Below are positions 1-9,507 of a DNA stretch of 64,000 nt, piece after piece. The translations under genes were made by a program, and so were the position numbers. The DNA is from a candidate division TA06 bacterium SM23_40 (lineage in GTDB: Bacteria; LJUI01; SM1-40). The notes beneath the pieces were generated by a model. It did not search any database and was not told where the DNA came from. It was given only the letters and a program-made list of their open reading frames with translations. The first letter of the stretch is position 1. Each line of letters begins with the position of its first letter. The stretch covers positions 1 through 64,000 of the forward strand of contig LJUI01000002.1 of assembly GCA_001303705.1 (NCBI GenBank), written 5' to 3'.

Positions 1-2
1 TG

Positions 3-644
3 GAGGGGGGGGTCGGCGGCGGAGGTGCGGAGGCGGATGTGCCGCGTGGCGAAGGGTGGGTGGTGGCGTACGCCGGACCGGAGATCGTGGGGGCGCGCCC
101 GGCATACATGGCGCCCATCGCTCCCGAGACCAGCGCGTGGCAGATCGATGGAGTGGTGTGCGGCACCTACTACCTGATCGCGGTCTGGGACAGTGACGGG
201 GATCGGCAGATTGATATCGAGGGGGGCGATGCCCACGGAGCCTACGGGACGCTCGAGATGCTTCTCCCGTTCCGGGTGCCGCCCGAAGCGGGAGAGCCGA
301 GGGAGGTCGAACTCCTCGCCCACGATCCGAGCGCGATCGTGGGGAACGTGATCTATGTTGGTGAGAGAATGGAGCGGATCACCGTTGAGGCGTTTCAGGA
401 TACGGTCTGGCAGGGCGAACCTGCAGCGAGGGTCGGTGGTCTAAGGACGGGCGAGCGATTTGTGCTGGATGATCTGTCGGTGGGCACGTATATTGTGCGT
501 GCCTACGTCGACATCAATGCAGACGGGATATTCGACGAGAGCGAACCGCACGGGGTGTACGGCGCCCCTCGGCTCATCGACCTTGCCGCTGGCGAAGATC
601 ACAAAGGTGTGTTGATCGCGATCGGGGACCCGCCAGCCGGGTGA
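3..644 (+). CDS. Secreted/surface protein fragment with two DxDxDG-type repeats (5' end outside window)
   Basis: The frame is open from base 3 to the stop at 642-644, so the gene very likely starts before the window; the first start-like codon inside is GTG at 39. The visible part is a tandem pair of similar modules. Each ends in a strand rich in aromatic and small residues followed by an acidic loop: DSDGDRQID near 160-220 in the DNA and DINADGIFD near 510-540. Both loops are followed by a short HGAYG/HGVYG element. The loops resemble calcium-binding DxDxDG loops in extracellular beta-sandwich domains. No signal peptide is visible because the N-terminus is missing. I do not recognise the family; an extracellular or lipoprotein role is inferred from the loops and from the lipoprotein gene 42 bp downstream. 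Confidence 0.6.
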   Translation, partial: EGGVGGGGAEADVPRGEGWVVAYAGPEIVGARPAYMAPIAPETSAWQIDGVVCGTYYLIAVWDSDGDRQIDIEGGDAHGAYGTLEMLLPFRVPPEAGEPREVELLAHDPSAIVGNVIYVGERMERITVEAFQDTVWQGEPAARVGGLRTGERFVLDDLSVGTYIVRAYVDINADGIFDESEPHGVYGAPRLIDLAAGEDHKGVLIAIGDPPAG

Positions 645-686
645 CAGAGCGGCGAGAACGGAACGACGTAACAGGAGGTCTCTCCT

Positions 687-1448
687 ATGAACCACGCTGC
701 CCACAGAATGGCTTCGGTGGCACTCATCTCGGCCCTCAGCTGCCTCATGATCATGTTCCTTGTCGGCTGCCCCACTGATGATGAGCCGACCGGGGAAGGC
801 GCGACCGGCCTGTTCGTCGTGGCGCAGTTGGCCAAGATGGCGAATGTGCCGTTTGCTCAAGCGATCGCGATGCTCCAGCGGCTGCTCGATCCGGAAGAAG
901 GGGCTACCGTGCGGATGATCGCCGCCGGAGACACGCTTGTTCTCGACGACCAGGGCGGTGGCCTCTACGTCGCCCCGCTAGGTGCTACCTTCGGGGTCGC
1001 GTTCGCGGGATCATACCAGCTCTCCATAACGACCTCCGAGAACGAGCAGGTGACCGGGAGCATAACTATACCCGATTCCTTCGATATCACCTACCCTCCA
1101 GTTCTGGGCGCCCACCGCACCACTGATACGCTGGAGATAGAATGGGAACCCATCGATGGAGCCGATCTCATCATCGTGTCGCTCGACGCCAGCTTCGAGC
1201 CGCAGCCGGAAGGGCTTCCCTGGGTCACCTCGCCTCCCCTTGGCGGAGATGCAACGTCCGTCACGGTACCGGACTCGGTGATTCCGGCGCAGGGCGGGCT
1301 GATGGTGGCTTCGGTCATAGGAATCGCGGGAGGATATATCGATCCGATCACCTACGATTACTACCAGAGTGAAGAGAACTTGACCGGCGCCATCGGGTTC
1401 TTCGGATCGGCGGCTCAGAACGCTGTCTTCTTTACGCTCGTGCCGTAA
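687..1448 (+). CDS. Predicted lipoprotein of unknown function
   Basis: 253 residues. ATG is preceded by an AGGAGG Shine-Dalgarno at about 672-677. The N-terminus is a type II signal peptide with lipobox LVGC, so Cys28 should be lipidated after cleavage. The rest is rich in beta-strand-like stretches (for example around residues 95-125 and 150-185, with a fibronectin-III-like rhythm ending near DTLEIEWEPIDGADLIIVSL), which fits an extracytoplasmic Ig-like fold. It follows the truncated surface protein by 42 bp and may be co-transcribed with it. No catalytic motif or named family was recognised. Confidence 0.7.
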   Translation: MNHAAHRMASVALISALSCLMIMFLVGCPTDDEPTGEGATGLFVVAQLAKMANVPFAQAIAMLQRLLDPEEGATVRMIAAGDTLVLDDQGGGLYVAPLGATFGVAFAGSYQLSITTSENEQVTGSITIPDSFDITYPPVLGAHRTTDTLEIEWEPIDGADLIIVSLDASFEPQPEGLPWVTSPPLGGDATSVTVPDSVIPAQGGLMVASVIGIAGGYIDPITYDYYQSEENLTGAIGFFGSAAQNAVFFTLVP

Positions 1449-1645
1449 CGGTCGGGACCCCCGTGCCTGCATGGAACTGAGCCGTCCGTACGAACCGATT
1501 CACCTCCATCGCTTGTCGCCTCTTCGGCCCTGCGAGTCCGGCCCCGGCCGCGCACCGGGGCCGTTGGGCGACCATCGTTTGTGTGATCGGGAGATGGGCA
1601 TACAAAGGGAAGAGTGTGGGCAAGCCCAGAGGTGGGGTGTGACCG

Positions 1646-2353
1646 ATGATTCCCATCCGAGATAATGTCCCCTCGCGGCGCCTGCCGGTCATCACGATCG
1701 GCCTCCTCGTCGTCAACGTCGTCATCTTCCTGTACGAGATCGCACTCGGCCCCGGAGTAGAGGGGATGCTGATGAGGTTCGGGACTATTCCCTACGAGGT
1801 GGTTCACCGCGTCGATCTCCCCCCACCCACGGTCAGGCCGATCTACCTCACGTTATTCACATCGATGTTCCTCCACGGAAGCTACAGCCACATCATCGGC
1901 AACATGCTCTACCTCTGGATATTTGGAGATAACGTCGAAGATCTGATGGGCAAGGTGAGATTCATCATCTTCTACCTTATCTGTGGCCTCGTGGCCGGGC
2001 TCTCGCACGTTCTGGCATCTCCCGGCTCGCAGGTGCCGGCGATCGGGGCGAGTGGAGCGATCGCCGGTGTGTTGGGCGCCTACCTCGTTCTGTACCCCAG
2101 AGCTCGCGTCCTCGTGCTGATCCTGTTCGGTTTTTTCTTTCGTGCGACCTACCTCCCGGCCATCATCGTCCTCGGCCTCTGGTTCATCGTGCAGCTCTTC
2201 AGCGGCGTGGCGTCGCTTCCCGGGGCTGGTCGCGGCGGTGGCGTCGCCTGGTTTGCTCATATCGGCGGGTTTGTCGCGGGGCTGGCGCTAGTGAAGTTAT
2301 TCCAGAAGCATCCACCCGTCCGCCGCTATGGCGGTACGGACTTCGGGTTGTGA
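1646..2353 (+). CDS. Rhomboid family intramembrane serine protease
   Basis: 235 residues with about six hydrophobic segments. The rhomboid nucleophile motif GASG is at 134-137 (Ser136) and the partner histidine is His205 in AHIGGF, forming the expected Ser-His dyad. The L1-loop region and a GNMLYLWIFGDNVED stretch (85-99) match bacterial rhomboids of the GlpG/PF01694 group, including the conserved Asn. Rhomboids cleave transmembrane segments within the inner membrane. The substrate cannot be inferred here. The start ATG has only a weak upstream Shine-Dalgarno. The next 255 bp contain a tandem repeat rather than a gene. Confidence 0.9.
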   Translation: MIPIRDNVPSRRLPVITIGLLVVNVVIFLYEIALGPGVEGMLMRFGTIPYEVVHRVDLPPPTVRPIYLTLFTSMFLHGSYSHIIGNMLYLWIFGDNVEDLMGKVRFIIFYLICGLVAGLSHVLASPGSQVPAIGASGAIAGVLGAYLVLYPRARVLVLILFGFFFRATYLPAIIVLGLWFIVQLFSGVASLPGAGRGGGVAWFAHIGGFVAGLALVKLFQKHPPVRRYGGTDFGL

Positions 2354-2377
2354 ACTGCCGTCTCTAAGATCCAGGTC

Positions 2378-2545
2378 GACTGCCGCACGAAAGCCGGCGC
2401 CGCACGGGCATTGCACTGGGGACTGCTGCGCGGAGGCCGGCGCCGCACGGGTAACGGATGGAGACCCTAGCATCGAGACCGACGCCGCACGGGAATGGAT
2501 GCAGACCGCCGCACGGAGCCCGACGCCGCACGAAGAATCAATGGG
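2378..2545. repeat. Four degenerate 41-43 bp tandem repeats between genes
   Basis: The core GCCGGCGCCGCACGGG occurs exactly at 2393-2408 and 2436-2451, and as variants at 2478-2493 (ACCGACGCCGCACGGG) and 2519-2534 (CCCGACGCCGCACGAA). A second, weaker element of the type GACYGCYGCRCGRA precedes most cores (2379-2391, 2421-2434, 2504-2517). Unit starts are therefore about 43, 42 and 41 bp apart. Unit length is not constant modulo 3, so this is unlikely to be a coding repeat. It fills most of the gap between the rhomboid gene and the NYN gene. Function unknown. Confidence 0.75.
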
Positions 2546-2608
2546 AGGCGGGGATGTGTGCCGTAAAGGTCGATGGCGCGGGGGAACCAGGGAAGGATAG
2601 GTGTCTTG

Positions 2609-3167
2609 ATGTCCACGCACGTCGTCATCGACGGGTATAATCTGATCTTCTCGGATCCGGCGTTCGCCGAGATAGCGGAGCGGAACCTCCAGCAGGCGAG
2701 GGACGAGCTCGTGCGGCTACTCTCTGCGTACCGGACACGGAGCGGATCTGACATCACCGTCGTCTTCCACCGTCGTCTTCGACGGTGCCAGAGAGGCCCT
2801 TCCTCAGGAGAGGATGGAGCGTCACTCCGGGATCACGGTGGTCTTCTCGGGGGCCGGGGAGAAGGCTGATAGCGTTGTCGGAGAGATTACAGAGAGACTC
2901 GTGAATGAGCATAGCGCGGAGTCCGTTGTCGTGGTGAGCTCTGACCGTGAGGTCTCGCAGCGGACGAGGCGGCGCGGGGCGGAGGTTCGGGGATCCCGCG
3001 AGTTCGCGAATCGCGTGCGGGCTCGGGTACTCCGGAAGGGCCGAAAGAGAAAAAGAGACGATATCGAGCGACGCAGGGAGCGCCCACTCTCGCCGCGTGA
3101 AGTCGAGGAGTGGGAGCGCCTGTTTCAGAAGCGCATGGATCGCGGCAGCGGAGACGTTGAGGAGTAG
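2609..3167 (+). pseudogene. YacP-like NYN-domain RNase, frameshifted by a 13-bp duplication
   Basis: From ATG 2609 (GGAAGGA-type Shine-Dalgarno at 2591-2597) the reading begins STHVVIDGYNLIF, the first acidic motif of YacP/NYN PIN-like nucleases. After about 53 codons the frame breaks at a perfect 13-bp tandem duplication (2755-2780) and continues in the next frame through VVVVSSDREVSQRTRRRG (the SSDREV element typical of YacP) to the stop at 3165-3167. Removing one 13-bp copy gives exactly 182 codons, a normal length for this family, and restores the sequence ITVVFDGARE at the junction. YacP-like (Rae1/NYN) proteins are ribosome- or RNA-associated endonucleases. The break may be a real null or phase-variable allele, or an assembly error. 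Confidence 0.85.
2755..2780. repeat. Perfect 13-bp tandem duplication inside the NYN gene
   Basis: CACCGTCGTCTTC occurs twice back to back (2755-2767 and 2768-2780). It shifts the frame by +1 and separates the two halves of the NYN protein. Confidence 0.95.
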
Positions 3168-3222
3168 TGTAGGGACCGGTAAGTCCACCGTCGCAAGCCA
3201 GTTCTCCCGTTGCCCTTTTGGC

Positions 3223-3251
3223 TTGACATCGATTTGGGCGCCGGGTATATT
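3223..3251 (+). promoter_or_regulatory. Sigma-70-type promoter of the tRNA-Leu gene
   Basis: TTGACA at 3223-3228, a 17-bp spacer, and TATATT at 3246-3251. The tRNA starts 10 bp downstream of the -10 box. This is the closest match to the sigma-70 consensus in the window. Confidence 0.85.
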
Positions 3252-3261
3252 ATTGGCGACG

Positions 3262-3347
<86 letters not shown>

Positions 3348-3737
3348 GAGCGTGGATCCATGCGTGTCCTGTAACGCGGATTTGCGCGGGCGATCTGCGC
3401 AACTCCGCGTCGCCGTGTCGAACATCTGAATTCACTGTGCACGAAGGGGCTGATGCCCCGATCGTGCTGGTATCGGGAGTACGTTGTCGTGGAGATGGAG
3501 CGCGAGGGTTTACAGCAGGGCGTACCGAGTAAGAGCGGGGGTACTGATGAGACTTTGGAACAGCACCCCGTCGACGAGTTGCGTGAGTCCGGCGGACAGG
3601 AGGACGAGCCGAGATCCGCCCTTCGACCCGTGCGTGCCGCTGAGAGTGAGGAGGACGACGATGACCGTCGCGGCGACAGTGTAGCGAATGGCAGGGCGAC
3701 CGCGGAACAGGGCGAAGATGTGCAGAGGATAGAGGGG
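3348..3737. other. 390-bp tRNA-to-tig interval with an in-frame upstream extension of tig
   Basis: No separate gene is supported. The tig frame stays open upstream from 3738 to a possible start at 3453, which would add 95 residues ending in an acidic stretch (ESEEDDDDRRGD). Trigger factors normally begin at the ribosome-binding domain, so I treat this as leader DNA. No terminator or convincing promoter was seen. Confidence 0.5.
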
Positions 3738-5033
3738 ATGACGATCCAGATTGTGGAGTCCTCTGCCTCGGAGCGTGTGCTCCAGATAGAAATCCCGGCA
3801 AAAGAGGTCGAGACCGAGATAGATCGCCTGTACGGAGACCTGCGCAAGCGCGTAGTCGTTCCTGGCTTCCGAAAGGGCAAGGTGCCGGAGACTATCCTCC
3901 GTGCCCGATACGGCACGGCGATCGAGGGGGAGGCGATCGAAACTGTCGTCCCCAGGGCCTACTGGAGCGCACTCCAGGAGACTAGCCTCGAACCGATTAC
4001 AAGACCGTCGATCGACGACGTGGAATTCTCCTCGGGTGGCACACTGAAGTTTGCAGCGCGCTTCGAGGTCGTTCCCGAGATCGAAGTCTCAGGGTACCGC
4101 GGACTCAGATTGAAGAGGCAGGTCGCGACGGTCGGCCCGGTCGAGGTCGATGCGAGAATGGAGCTCATACGTCACATGCATGCGACGTATGAGAACGTGC
4201 ACCGGCCGGCGAAGGAGGGAGATCTCCTTCTGATCGATTACGAGACATTCGATCTTGGAGGGAAGCGCCTGAGCGACGGAAAGATATCGAATTATCCTAT
4301 CGAGTTGACGAATAGCCCTCAGCGCGGGGAGTTCGAGGAGGGCCTCATCGGATCGGTCCGCGGGGAAGTGAAGCAGCTACCGGTCAGGTTTCCCGAGGAT
4401 CATCCAGATTCGACCCTTGCCGGGAAGACGGTCCGTTTCGTCGTGAGCGTTCTTGAGGTGAAGGAGAAACATCTTCCGCCTCTGGATGATGAATTCGCCA
4501 GAAGCGTGGGCCAGTTCAAGGATCTCGCCGAGCTGCGCGAGAAGGTCCGCGCCGGCCTCGAGGCTGAGGAGGTTCACCGACAGCGACAGGAACTTGTGAG
4601 CCAGATAGTCGAAAAGCTGCTCGATGCCAACCAGTTCGCACCACCTAAGGCCATGGTCGAACGGAGCCTGGAGAGGATCGTCCGAGGTGCTCGCGCCGAG
4701 GCAGAGCGGAACGGGAGAGGTGTCGATAGTCTGGATGAGGCTGAGTTCACGACTCACTACCGGCCGGTGGCGGAGATAGTTGTGAGGCGGATGTTGCTTC
4801 TCGAGAGAGTCGCCGACCGTGAGGAGATCAGCGCAACAGACGAGGAGCTGGATCGCTACATCGCCGCTGAGGCGGCACGCACCAGTGCTACACCTACAGC
4901 ATTCAGGCAGATACTCGAGTCCCGGAGGGAGCTCGACGGCGTACGTGATTACCTGACGAGAGAGAAGGTACTCGACTTCATCATCGAACAGGCCGAGATC
5001 GAGACTGTCCCTGTGAGAAGGAGTGAGCAATGA
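3738..5033 (+). CDS. tig: Trigger factor, ribosome-associated chaperone and peptidyl-prolyl isomerase
   Basis: 431 residues from ATG 3738, the usual length for the family. The N-terminal ribosome-binding domain has the signature GFRKGKVP (about residues 45-52) that docks at the tunnel exit. An FKBP-type PPIase domain lies at about 150-235 ([17 protein letters not shown] onward), followed by the helical C-terminal chaperone domain. Trigger factor holds nascent chains as they leave the ribosome. I chose 3738 over the upstream GTG at 3453 because homology begins at [20 protein letters not shown] and an AGAGG element sits 9 bp upstream. The stop overlaps the clpP start (ATGA), so translation is probably coupled. 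Confidence 0.95.
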   Translation: MTIQIVESSASERVLQIEIPAKEVETEIDRLYGDLRKRVVVPGFRKGKVPETILRARYGTAIEGEAIETVVPRAYWSALQETSLEPITRPSIDDVEFSSGGTLKFAARFEVVPEIEVSGYRGLRLKRQVATVGPVEVDARMELIRHMHATYENVHRPAKEGDLLLIDYETFDLGGKRLSDGKISNYPIELTNSPQRGEFEEGLIGSVRGEVKQLPVRFPEDHPDSTLAGKTVRFVVSVLEVKEKHLPPLDDEFARSVGQFKDLAELREKVRAGLEAEEVHRQRQELVSQIVEKLLDANQFAPPKAMVERSLERIVRGARAEAERNGRGVDSLDEAEFTTHYRPVAEIVVRRMLLLERVADREEISATDEELDRYIAAEAARTSATPTAFRQILESRRELDGVRDYLTREKVLDFIIEQAEIETVPVRRSEQ

Positions 5034-5626
5034 ATCTCGTCCCGATCGTAGTGGAGCAGAGCGGCCGAGGTGAACGCGCCTATGACATCTACTCCCGCCT
5101 CCTCAAGGATCGTATCATCTTTATTGGTGGTCCCATTGATGAGCAGGCGTCGACGCTCGTCATCGCTCAGCTCCTCTTCTGTGAGGCAGAGGATCCGGAG
5201 AAAGATATCTGGCTGTATATCGACACGCCCGGCGGAGGGGTATCAGCGGGTCTGGCCATCTACGATACGATTCAGTATATCAAGCCGGATGTAGCCACGA
5301 TCTGTATGGGGATGGCGGCGAGCATGGGGGCGGTCCTCCTCGCTGCCGGCGCCAAGGGGAAGCGGTCGGCGTTACCACACTCACGGATGTTGCTCCATCA
5401 GCCGATGGGTGGCATCACCGGTCAGGCAGCCGACATCGAGATTTATGCCAAGGAGACCATTGCGCTCCGTTTAGAGATCAATAAGATATTGGCCGAGCAC
5501 ACCGGGCAGCCGGAGGATAAGATTGCGGCTGACAGCGATCGGAACTTCTGGATGTCGTCCGAGGAGGCCAAAGAGTACGGCATCGTAGATGAAGTGATTC
5601 GATCGAGGGAAGAGCGGAAGCCATGA
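5030..5626 (+). CDS. clpP: ATP-dependent Clp protease proteolytic subunit, with Asn in place of the catalytic Asp
   Basis: 198 residues. ClpP forms the double-heptamer peptidase chamber used by ClpX. The nucleophile Ser98 (GMAASMG) and His123 (MLLHQP) are present. Aligned against the family pattern (E. coli DTERDRF), the third triad position is Asn172 in ADSDRNFWM; the codon is AAC at about 5543. The rest, including the GGGVSAG oxyanion region, is normal. The N-terminus [10 protein letters not shown] matches the mature start, so any propeptide is minimal. The gene overlaps tig and clpX by ATGA at both ends. The same substitution is known from Listeria ClpP1. I infer a functional but altered peptidase, or one needing a second ClpP outside this window. 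Confidence 0.95.
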   Translation: MNLVPIVVEQSGRGERAYDIYSRLLKDRIIFIGGPIDEQASTLVIAQLLFCEAEDPEKDIWLYIDTPGGGVSAGLAIYDTIQYIKPDVATICMGMAASMGAVLLAAGAKGKRSALPHSRMLLHQPMGGITGQAADIEIYAKETIALRLEINKILAEHTGQPEDKIAADSDRNFWMSSEEAKEYGIVDEVIRSREERKP

Positions 5627-6864
5627 AGCGGGAAGCTGCAAGTACACAGGAACCTCGTTGTTCTTTCTGTAATCGCACGCAGCAGGAAGTACGCCGGCTC
5701 ATATCCGGATCCCAGGCCTACATCTGCGATGAGTGCGTGAAGCTCTGTGGGGAGATACTCGACGAAGAGATGCTCGACCACGAGAGCATCTCGATGTTTG
5801 ATCTTCCCTCCCCGGTCGAAATCAAGGAGACGCTGGACGAGCATGTGATCGACCAAGAACGTGCCAAGAAGGCCATCTCGGTCGCGGTCTACAATCATTA
5901 CAAGCGTATCGCATCCCGTCCCAAGGACGTAGAGCTGGATAAGAGCAATATCCTCCTTATCGGCCCGACCGGCACCGGCAAGACGCTATTGGCTCAGACG
6001 CTGGCCAAGATATTGAAGGTGCCGTTCTCCATATCGGATGCCACTGCGCTGACGGAGGCCGGATACGTCGGCGAGGATGTCGAGAATATCCTGGTGCGGG
6101 TCCTGCAATCCGCTAACTACGACATCGGTAGAGCTGAGATGGGAATTGTGTACATCGATGAGATCGACAAGATAGCGAGGAAGACCGACAATCCTTCGAT
6201 CACGCGGGATGTATCCGGCGAGGGTGTCCAGCAGGCACTTCTCAAGATCATCGAGGGGACCGAAGCGAACGTGCCGCCACAGGGGGGGCGCAAGCACCCT
6301 GAGCAGCAGTACATTCGCATGGACACGCGGAACATCCTGTTCATCTGCGGGGGGACGTTCCACGGTCTGGAGCGCATCGTACAGAGAAGGAAGGGGGAGA
6401 AAGCCCTCGGTTTCGGGGCGAAGGTCGGATCCTCCTCGAGAGAGAGATCGGCGGAGATCCTATCCGATGTCGAGCCGGAGGATCTGCTCGAGTACGGCCT
6501 CATTCCTGAGTTCGTGGGCCGTATGCCGGTCATCGCCACTCTCGATGAGCTCGATCGCGAGGCGCTGATCGATGTGCTGACCAAACCCAAGAACGCAGTT
6601 GTCAAGCAGTACCAGAAGTACTTCGAAATGGAGAATGTCGAACTCGTCTTCACACAGGGAGCGCTTGGACGTGTGGCGGATATCGCCATAAAGAGGGGGA
6701 CGGGCGCACGGGGACTGCGTGCAGTTCTGGAGAATGCGATGCTGGAAATCATGTATCGGCTGCCTTCGCGCAATGATGTGACACGCTGTGTCATCCATGA
6801 GCAGGTAATTGCTGAAGGGAAAGAGCCGACATACGTAATGGCCAAGCAGCGCAAGAAGGCGTGA
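5623..6864 (+). CDS. clpX: Clp protease ATP-binding subunit ClpX
   Basis: 413 residues. The N-terminal zinc-binding domain has Cys13, Cys16, Cys35 and Cys38 (CSFC and CDEC). The AAA+ module follows with Walker A GPTGTGKT, Walker [10 protein letters not shown], pore-loop sequence [10 protein letters not shown], and the ClpP-docking loop reading LGFGA in place of IGFGA, a common variant. ClpX unfolds tagged substrates and threads them into ClpP. Start ATG overlaps the clpP stop, and the stop overlaps an alternative lon start (GTGA), so the four genes look like one translationally coupled operon. Confidence 0.97.
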   Translation: MKREAASTQEPRCSFCNRTQQEVRRLISGSQAYICDECVKLCGEILDEEMLDHESISMFDLPSPVEIKETLDEHVIDQERAKKAISVAVYNHYKRIASRPKDVELDKSNILLIGPTGTGKTLLAQTLAKILKVPFSISDATALTEAGYVGEDVENILVRVLQSANYDIGRAEMGIVYIDEIDKIARKTDNPSITRDVSGEGVQQALLKIIEGTEANVPPQGGRKHPEQQYIRMDTRNILFICGGTFHGLERIVQRRKGEKALGFGAKVGSSSRERSAEILSDVEPEDLLEYGLIPEFVGRMPVIATLDELDREALIDVLTKPKNAVVKQYQKYFEMENVELVFTQGALGRVADIAIKRGTGARGLRAVLENAMLEIMYRLPSRNDVTRCVIHEQVIAEGKEPTYVMAKQRKKA

Positions 6865-6896
6865 GTGTCCCAATGCCCCGGGAAGAGGAGTCAACT

Positions 6897-9290
6897 ATGC
6901 GATCCATCGCTCGTGAAGGGGAGATCATCGAGATCAATGAGGCGCTGCCCCTCCTGCCGCTCCGCGACATCGTCATTTTCCCCTACATGATAATTCCGCT
7001 TCTCGTCGGACGACCTGCCTCCGTCATGGCGATTGAAGAAGCCATGATGGAGAACAAGATCATCTTCCTCGTTTCCCAGCTCGATCCGGAAGTATCGGAC
7101 ATAGGTCCCGAGGATCTCCACAGTGTGGGAACGATTGCCCGCCTGATTCAGCTGCTTCGTCTACCAGACAATACGATCAAGGTGCTCGTCGAGGGGCTGG
7201 CGCGGGCCGAGATCAAGCGATTTCTCCCGTCAGAGGAAGGAGCGCAGCGGGTGAAGCTGACCCCCCTGACGAGAGAGGTCGTATCCGGCGTGGAGATCGA
7301 GGCTCTGCACCGGTCGGTGAAGGCTCAGTTTGAGGAGTACGTCAAGCTCAACCGAAAGATACCCAGTGAGATACTTCTCTCGATCAGCCACGTCGAAGAT
7401 GTGGACAGGCTGGTCGACGTCATTTCGGCTCACATGATCCTCAAGGTCAGAGAAAAGCAGCGTCTGCTCGAGGCGAGGACGATCGAGAGCCAGCTGCGCG
7501 CCCTGAGCAAGCTTCTCGCGAGCGAGCTCGAGATCCTTCGGCTGGAGAAGAAAATCGAGGGCGAGGTCAAGACACAGGTTCGCCAGAACCAGCGACAGTT
7601 CTACCTCCACGAGCAACTGAAGGCGATCCGCAAGGAGCTTGGGTACCCGGAGGGTGACTCCGAAGAGGTCGAGGAACTGGCGGAAGCGATCGCGGCAGCA
7701 GGCATGCCTCCGGAGGTGCAGGAGAAAGCGGAGAAGGAACTGAGGAAGCTTGCCAAGATGCCGCCGCTTTCGCCGGAGGCGACGGTCTCCCGCAACTATC
7801 TCGATTGGTTCATCTCGGTTCCATGGGAGACGCGGACCAAGGATAACCTGAAACTCGGTCACGCCGAGAAGGTCCTGGAGGCAGATCATTACGGACTCGA
7901 CAAACCGAAGGAGCGGATCCTCGAGTACCTGGCGGTGCTCAAGATGGTGAAAAAGATGAAGGGCCAGATACTCTGCTTCGTTGGACCGGCCGGGACCGGG
8001 AAGACCTCGCTCGGCAAGTCGATCGCACGAGCGATAGGACGCAAGTTCGTGCGCATATCCCTGGGCGGGGTCCGCGACGAGGCCGAGATCAGGGGTCATC
8101 GGCGGACCTATATCGGTGCGCTCCCGGGGCGCATCATTCAGTCGATGAAACGTGCGGGGACGAAAAACCCTGTGTTCTTGCTCGACGAGGTCGACAAGCT
8201 GGGCGCAGACTGGCGGGGCGATCCCTCCGCGGCCCTTCTCGAGGTTCTCGATCCTGAGCAGAACTTCGCGTTTGGCGACCACTACCTGGATGTCGATTTC
8301 GATCTCTCAGAAGTCCTCTTTATCTGTACTGCAAACGTGCTCCACTCCGTCCCGCCAGCCCTCCAGGATCGCATGGAGGTGATTCGGTTTCCCGGGTACC
8401 TGGAGCACGAGAAGCTCGAGATCGCAAAGCGATATCTCGTCCCGAAGCAGCTGGAAGCTCACGGCCTGAAGGGGAAGGTGACGTACTTCTCTGAGGCGGC
8501 GCTTCGCACGATCATCCAGGAGTACACGAGAGAGGCCGGCGTGAGGAATCTGGAACGCGAGATCGCCACGATCTCTCGGAAGATCGCCCGGCAGATCGCC
8601 TCCGGAAAAGGTCAGAAGAGTTTCCGCCTCACCAAGGGCAGTGTGGGGAGATTTCTCGGTCCGCCCAGATTCCAGCGGCGGAGGATCGATTTCAGGGAGA
8701 AGCCCGGTGTGGCAACCGGCCTCGTATGGACCGAGGTAGGTGGGGACATCATAGCTGTTGAGGTCGCCGTCATGCCCGGCCGTGGGCGCCTGGTGCTGAC
8801 AGGCAAGCTGGGCGAAGTAATGCAGGAATCGGCCCAGGCTGCCCTCAGCTACGCTCGATCGAGAGCGGCCCAGTACGGCATCCATCCACAGTTCTACCGG
8901 CGTCTGGACATCCATGTCCACATCCCGGAGGGCGCAATACCCAAGGACGGCCCGTCGGCGGGCATAACGATAGCCACCGCCCTCGTTTCGGCGCTGACCG
9001 GCATCCCCGTCAGGCCTGACGTCGGTCTGACAGGGGAGATCACGTTGCGCGGTCAGGTTCTGCCGATCGGGGGGCTCGCGGAGAAGATGGTGGCAGCGCA
9101 GAGTGCCGGCCTGGCGCAGGTCATCCTACCACGCGGGAACGAAAAGGATCTGAAGGAGCTGCCGTCTCAGGCAAAGCGCGGCATCAGGACAGTACTAGTC
9201 GATGAAGTCGATGATGTGCTCAGATTGGCGCTGACGGCGACGCCGAAGCGAGACACGGTCGAGGAGATGCCGGCGGCATACACACACTAA
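6897..9290 (+). CDS. lon: ATP-dependent protease Lon
   Basis: 797 residues from ATG 6897, chosen because GAGGAG at 6885-6890 lies 6 bp upstream; a GTG at 6861 overlapping the clpX stop would add 12 residues. The N-terminal LON substrate-binding domain starts [17 protein letters not shown] coiled central region (about 190-300) leads to the AAA+ module with Walker [10 protein letters not shown]. The C-terminal protease domain has the catalytic Ser in DGPSAG and the Lys in the [15 protein letters not shown] region, giving the Ser-Lys dyad. Lon degrades misfolded and regulatory proteins in the cytoplasm. It completes the tig-clpP-clpX-lon quality-control cluster. Confidence 0.97.
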   Translation: MRSIAREGEIIEINEALPLLPLRDIVIFPYMIIPLLVGRPASVMAIEEAMMENKIIFLVSQLDPEVSDIGPEDLHSVGTIARLIQLLRLPDNTIKVLVEGLARAEIKRFLPSEEGAQRVKLTPLTREVVSGVEIEALHRSVKAQFEEYVKLNRKIPSEILLSISHVEDVDRLVDVISAHMILKVREKQRLLEARTIESQLRALSKLLASELEILRLEKKIEGEVKTQVRQNQRQFYLHEQLKAIRKELGYPEGDSEEVEELAEAIAAAGMPPEVQEKAEKELRKLAKMPPLSPEATVSRNYLDWFISVPWETRTKDNLKLGHAEKVLEADHYGLDKPKERILEYLAVLKMVKKMKGQILCFVGPAGTGKTSLGKSIARAIGRKFVRISLGGVRDEAEIRGHRRTYIGALPGRIIQSMKRAGTKNPVFLLDEVDKLGADWRGDPSAALLEVLDPEQNFAFGDHYLDVDFDLSEVLFICTANVLHSVPPALQDRMEVIRFPGYLEHEKLEIAKRYLVPKQLEAHGLKGKVTYFSEAALRTIIQEYTREAGVRNLEREIATISRKIARQIASGKGQKSFRLTKGSVGRFLGPPRFQRRRIDFREKPGVATGLVWTEVGGDIIAVEVAVMPGRGRLVLTGKLGEVMQESAQAALSYARSRAAQYGIHPQFYRRLDIHVHIPEGAIPKDGPSAGITIATALVSALTGIPVRPDVGLTGEITLRGQVLPIGGLAEKMVAAQSAGLAQVILPRGNEKDLKELPSQAKRGIRTVLVDEVDDVLRLALTATPKRDTVEEMPAAYTH

Positions 9291-9507
9291 GCAGCTGCTC
9301 GGTCGGCTCCGCCATACATCTGACTGAGATCCACACAGGCAATCAGTATCCCTAGAGAACTCAACGAAGGCGGATGCGGTCATCGGCGACGAGGGTGACC
9401 GTGCCCTCTCCGCAGGGGGAGACTATATTTGACCGTCAGCCCCTGGCGAGGGGCGCGTGATGGTGGTGTAACATGAGGAGGTCGCACTCGGAAAGGAGCG
9501 AGAAGAT

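Noticed and set aside
2378-2545. CRISPR array
   Set aside because: Repeats are degenerate, spacers are themselves similar to one another, and no cas genes are near.
2328-2600. Open frame over the tandem repeat
   Set aside because: It starts inside the rhomboid gene, lacks a Shine-Dalgarno, and the repeat units are not constant modulo 3.
9439-9454. Short hairpin GCCCC/GGGGC before tdh
   Set aside because: Only 5 bp, no T-run, no known element; too weak to list as a terminator or riboswitch.
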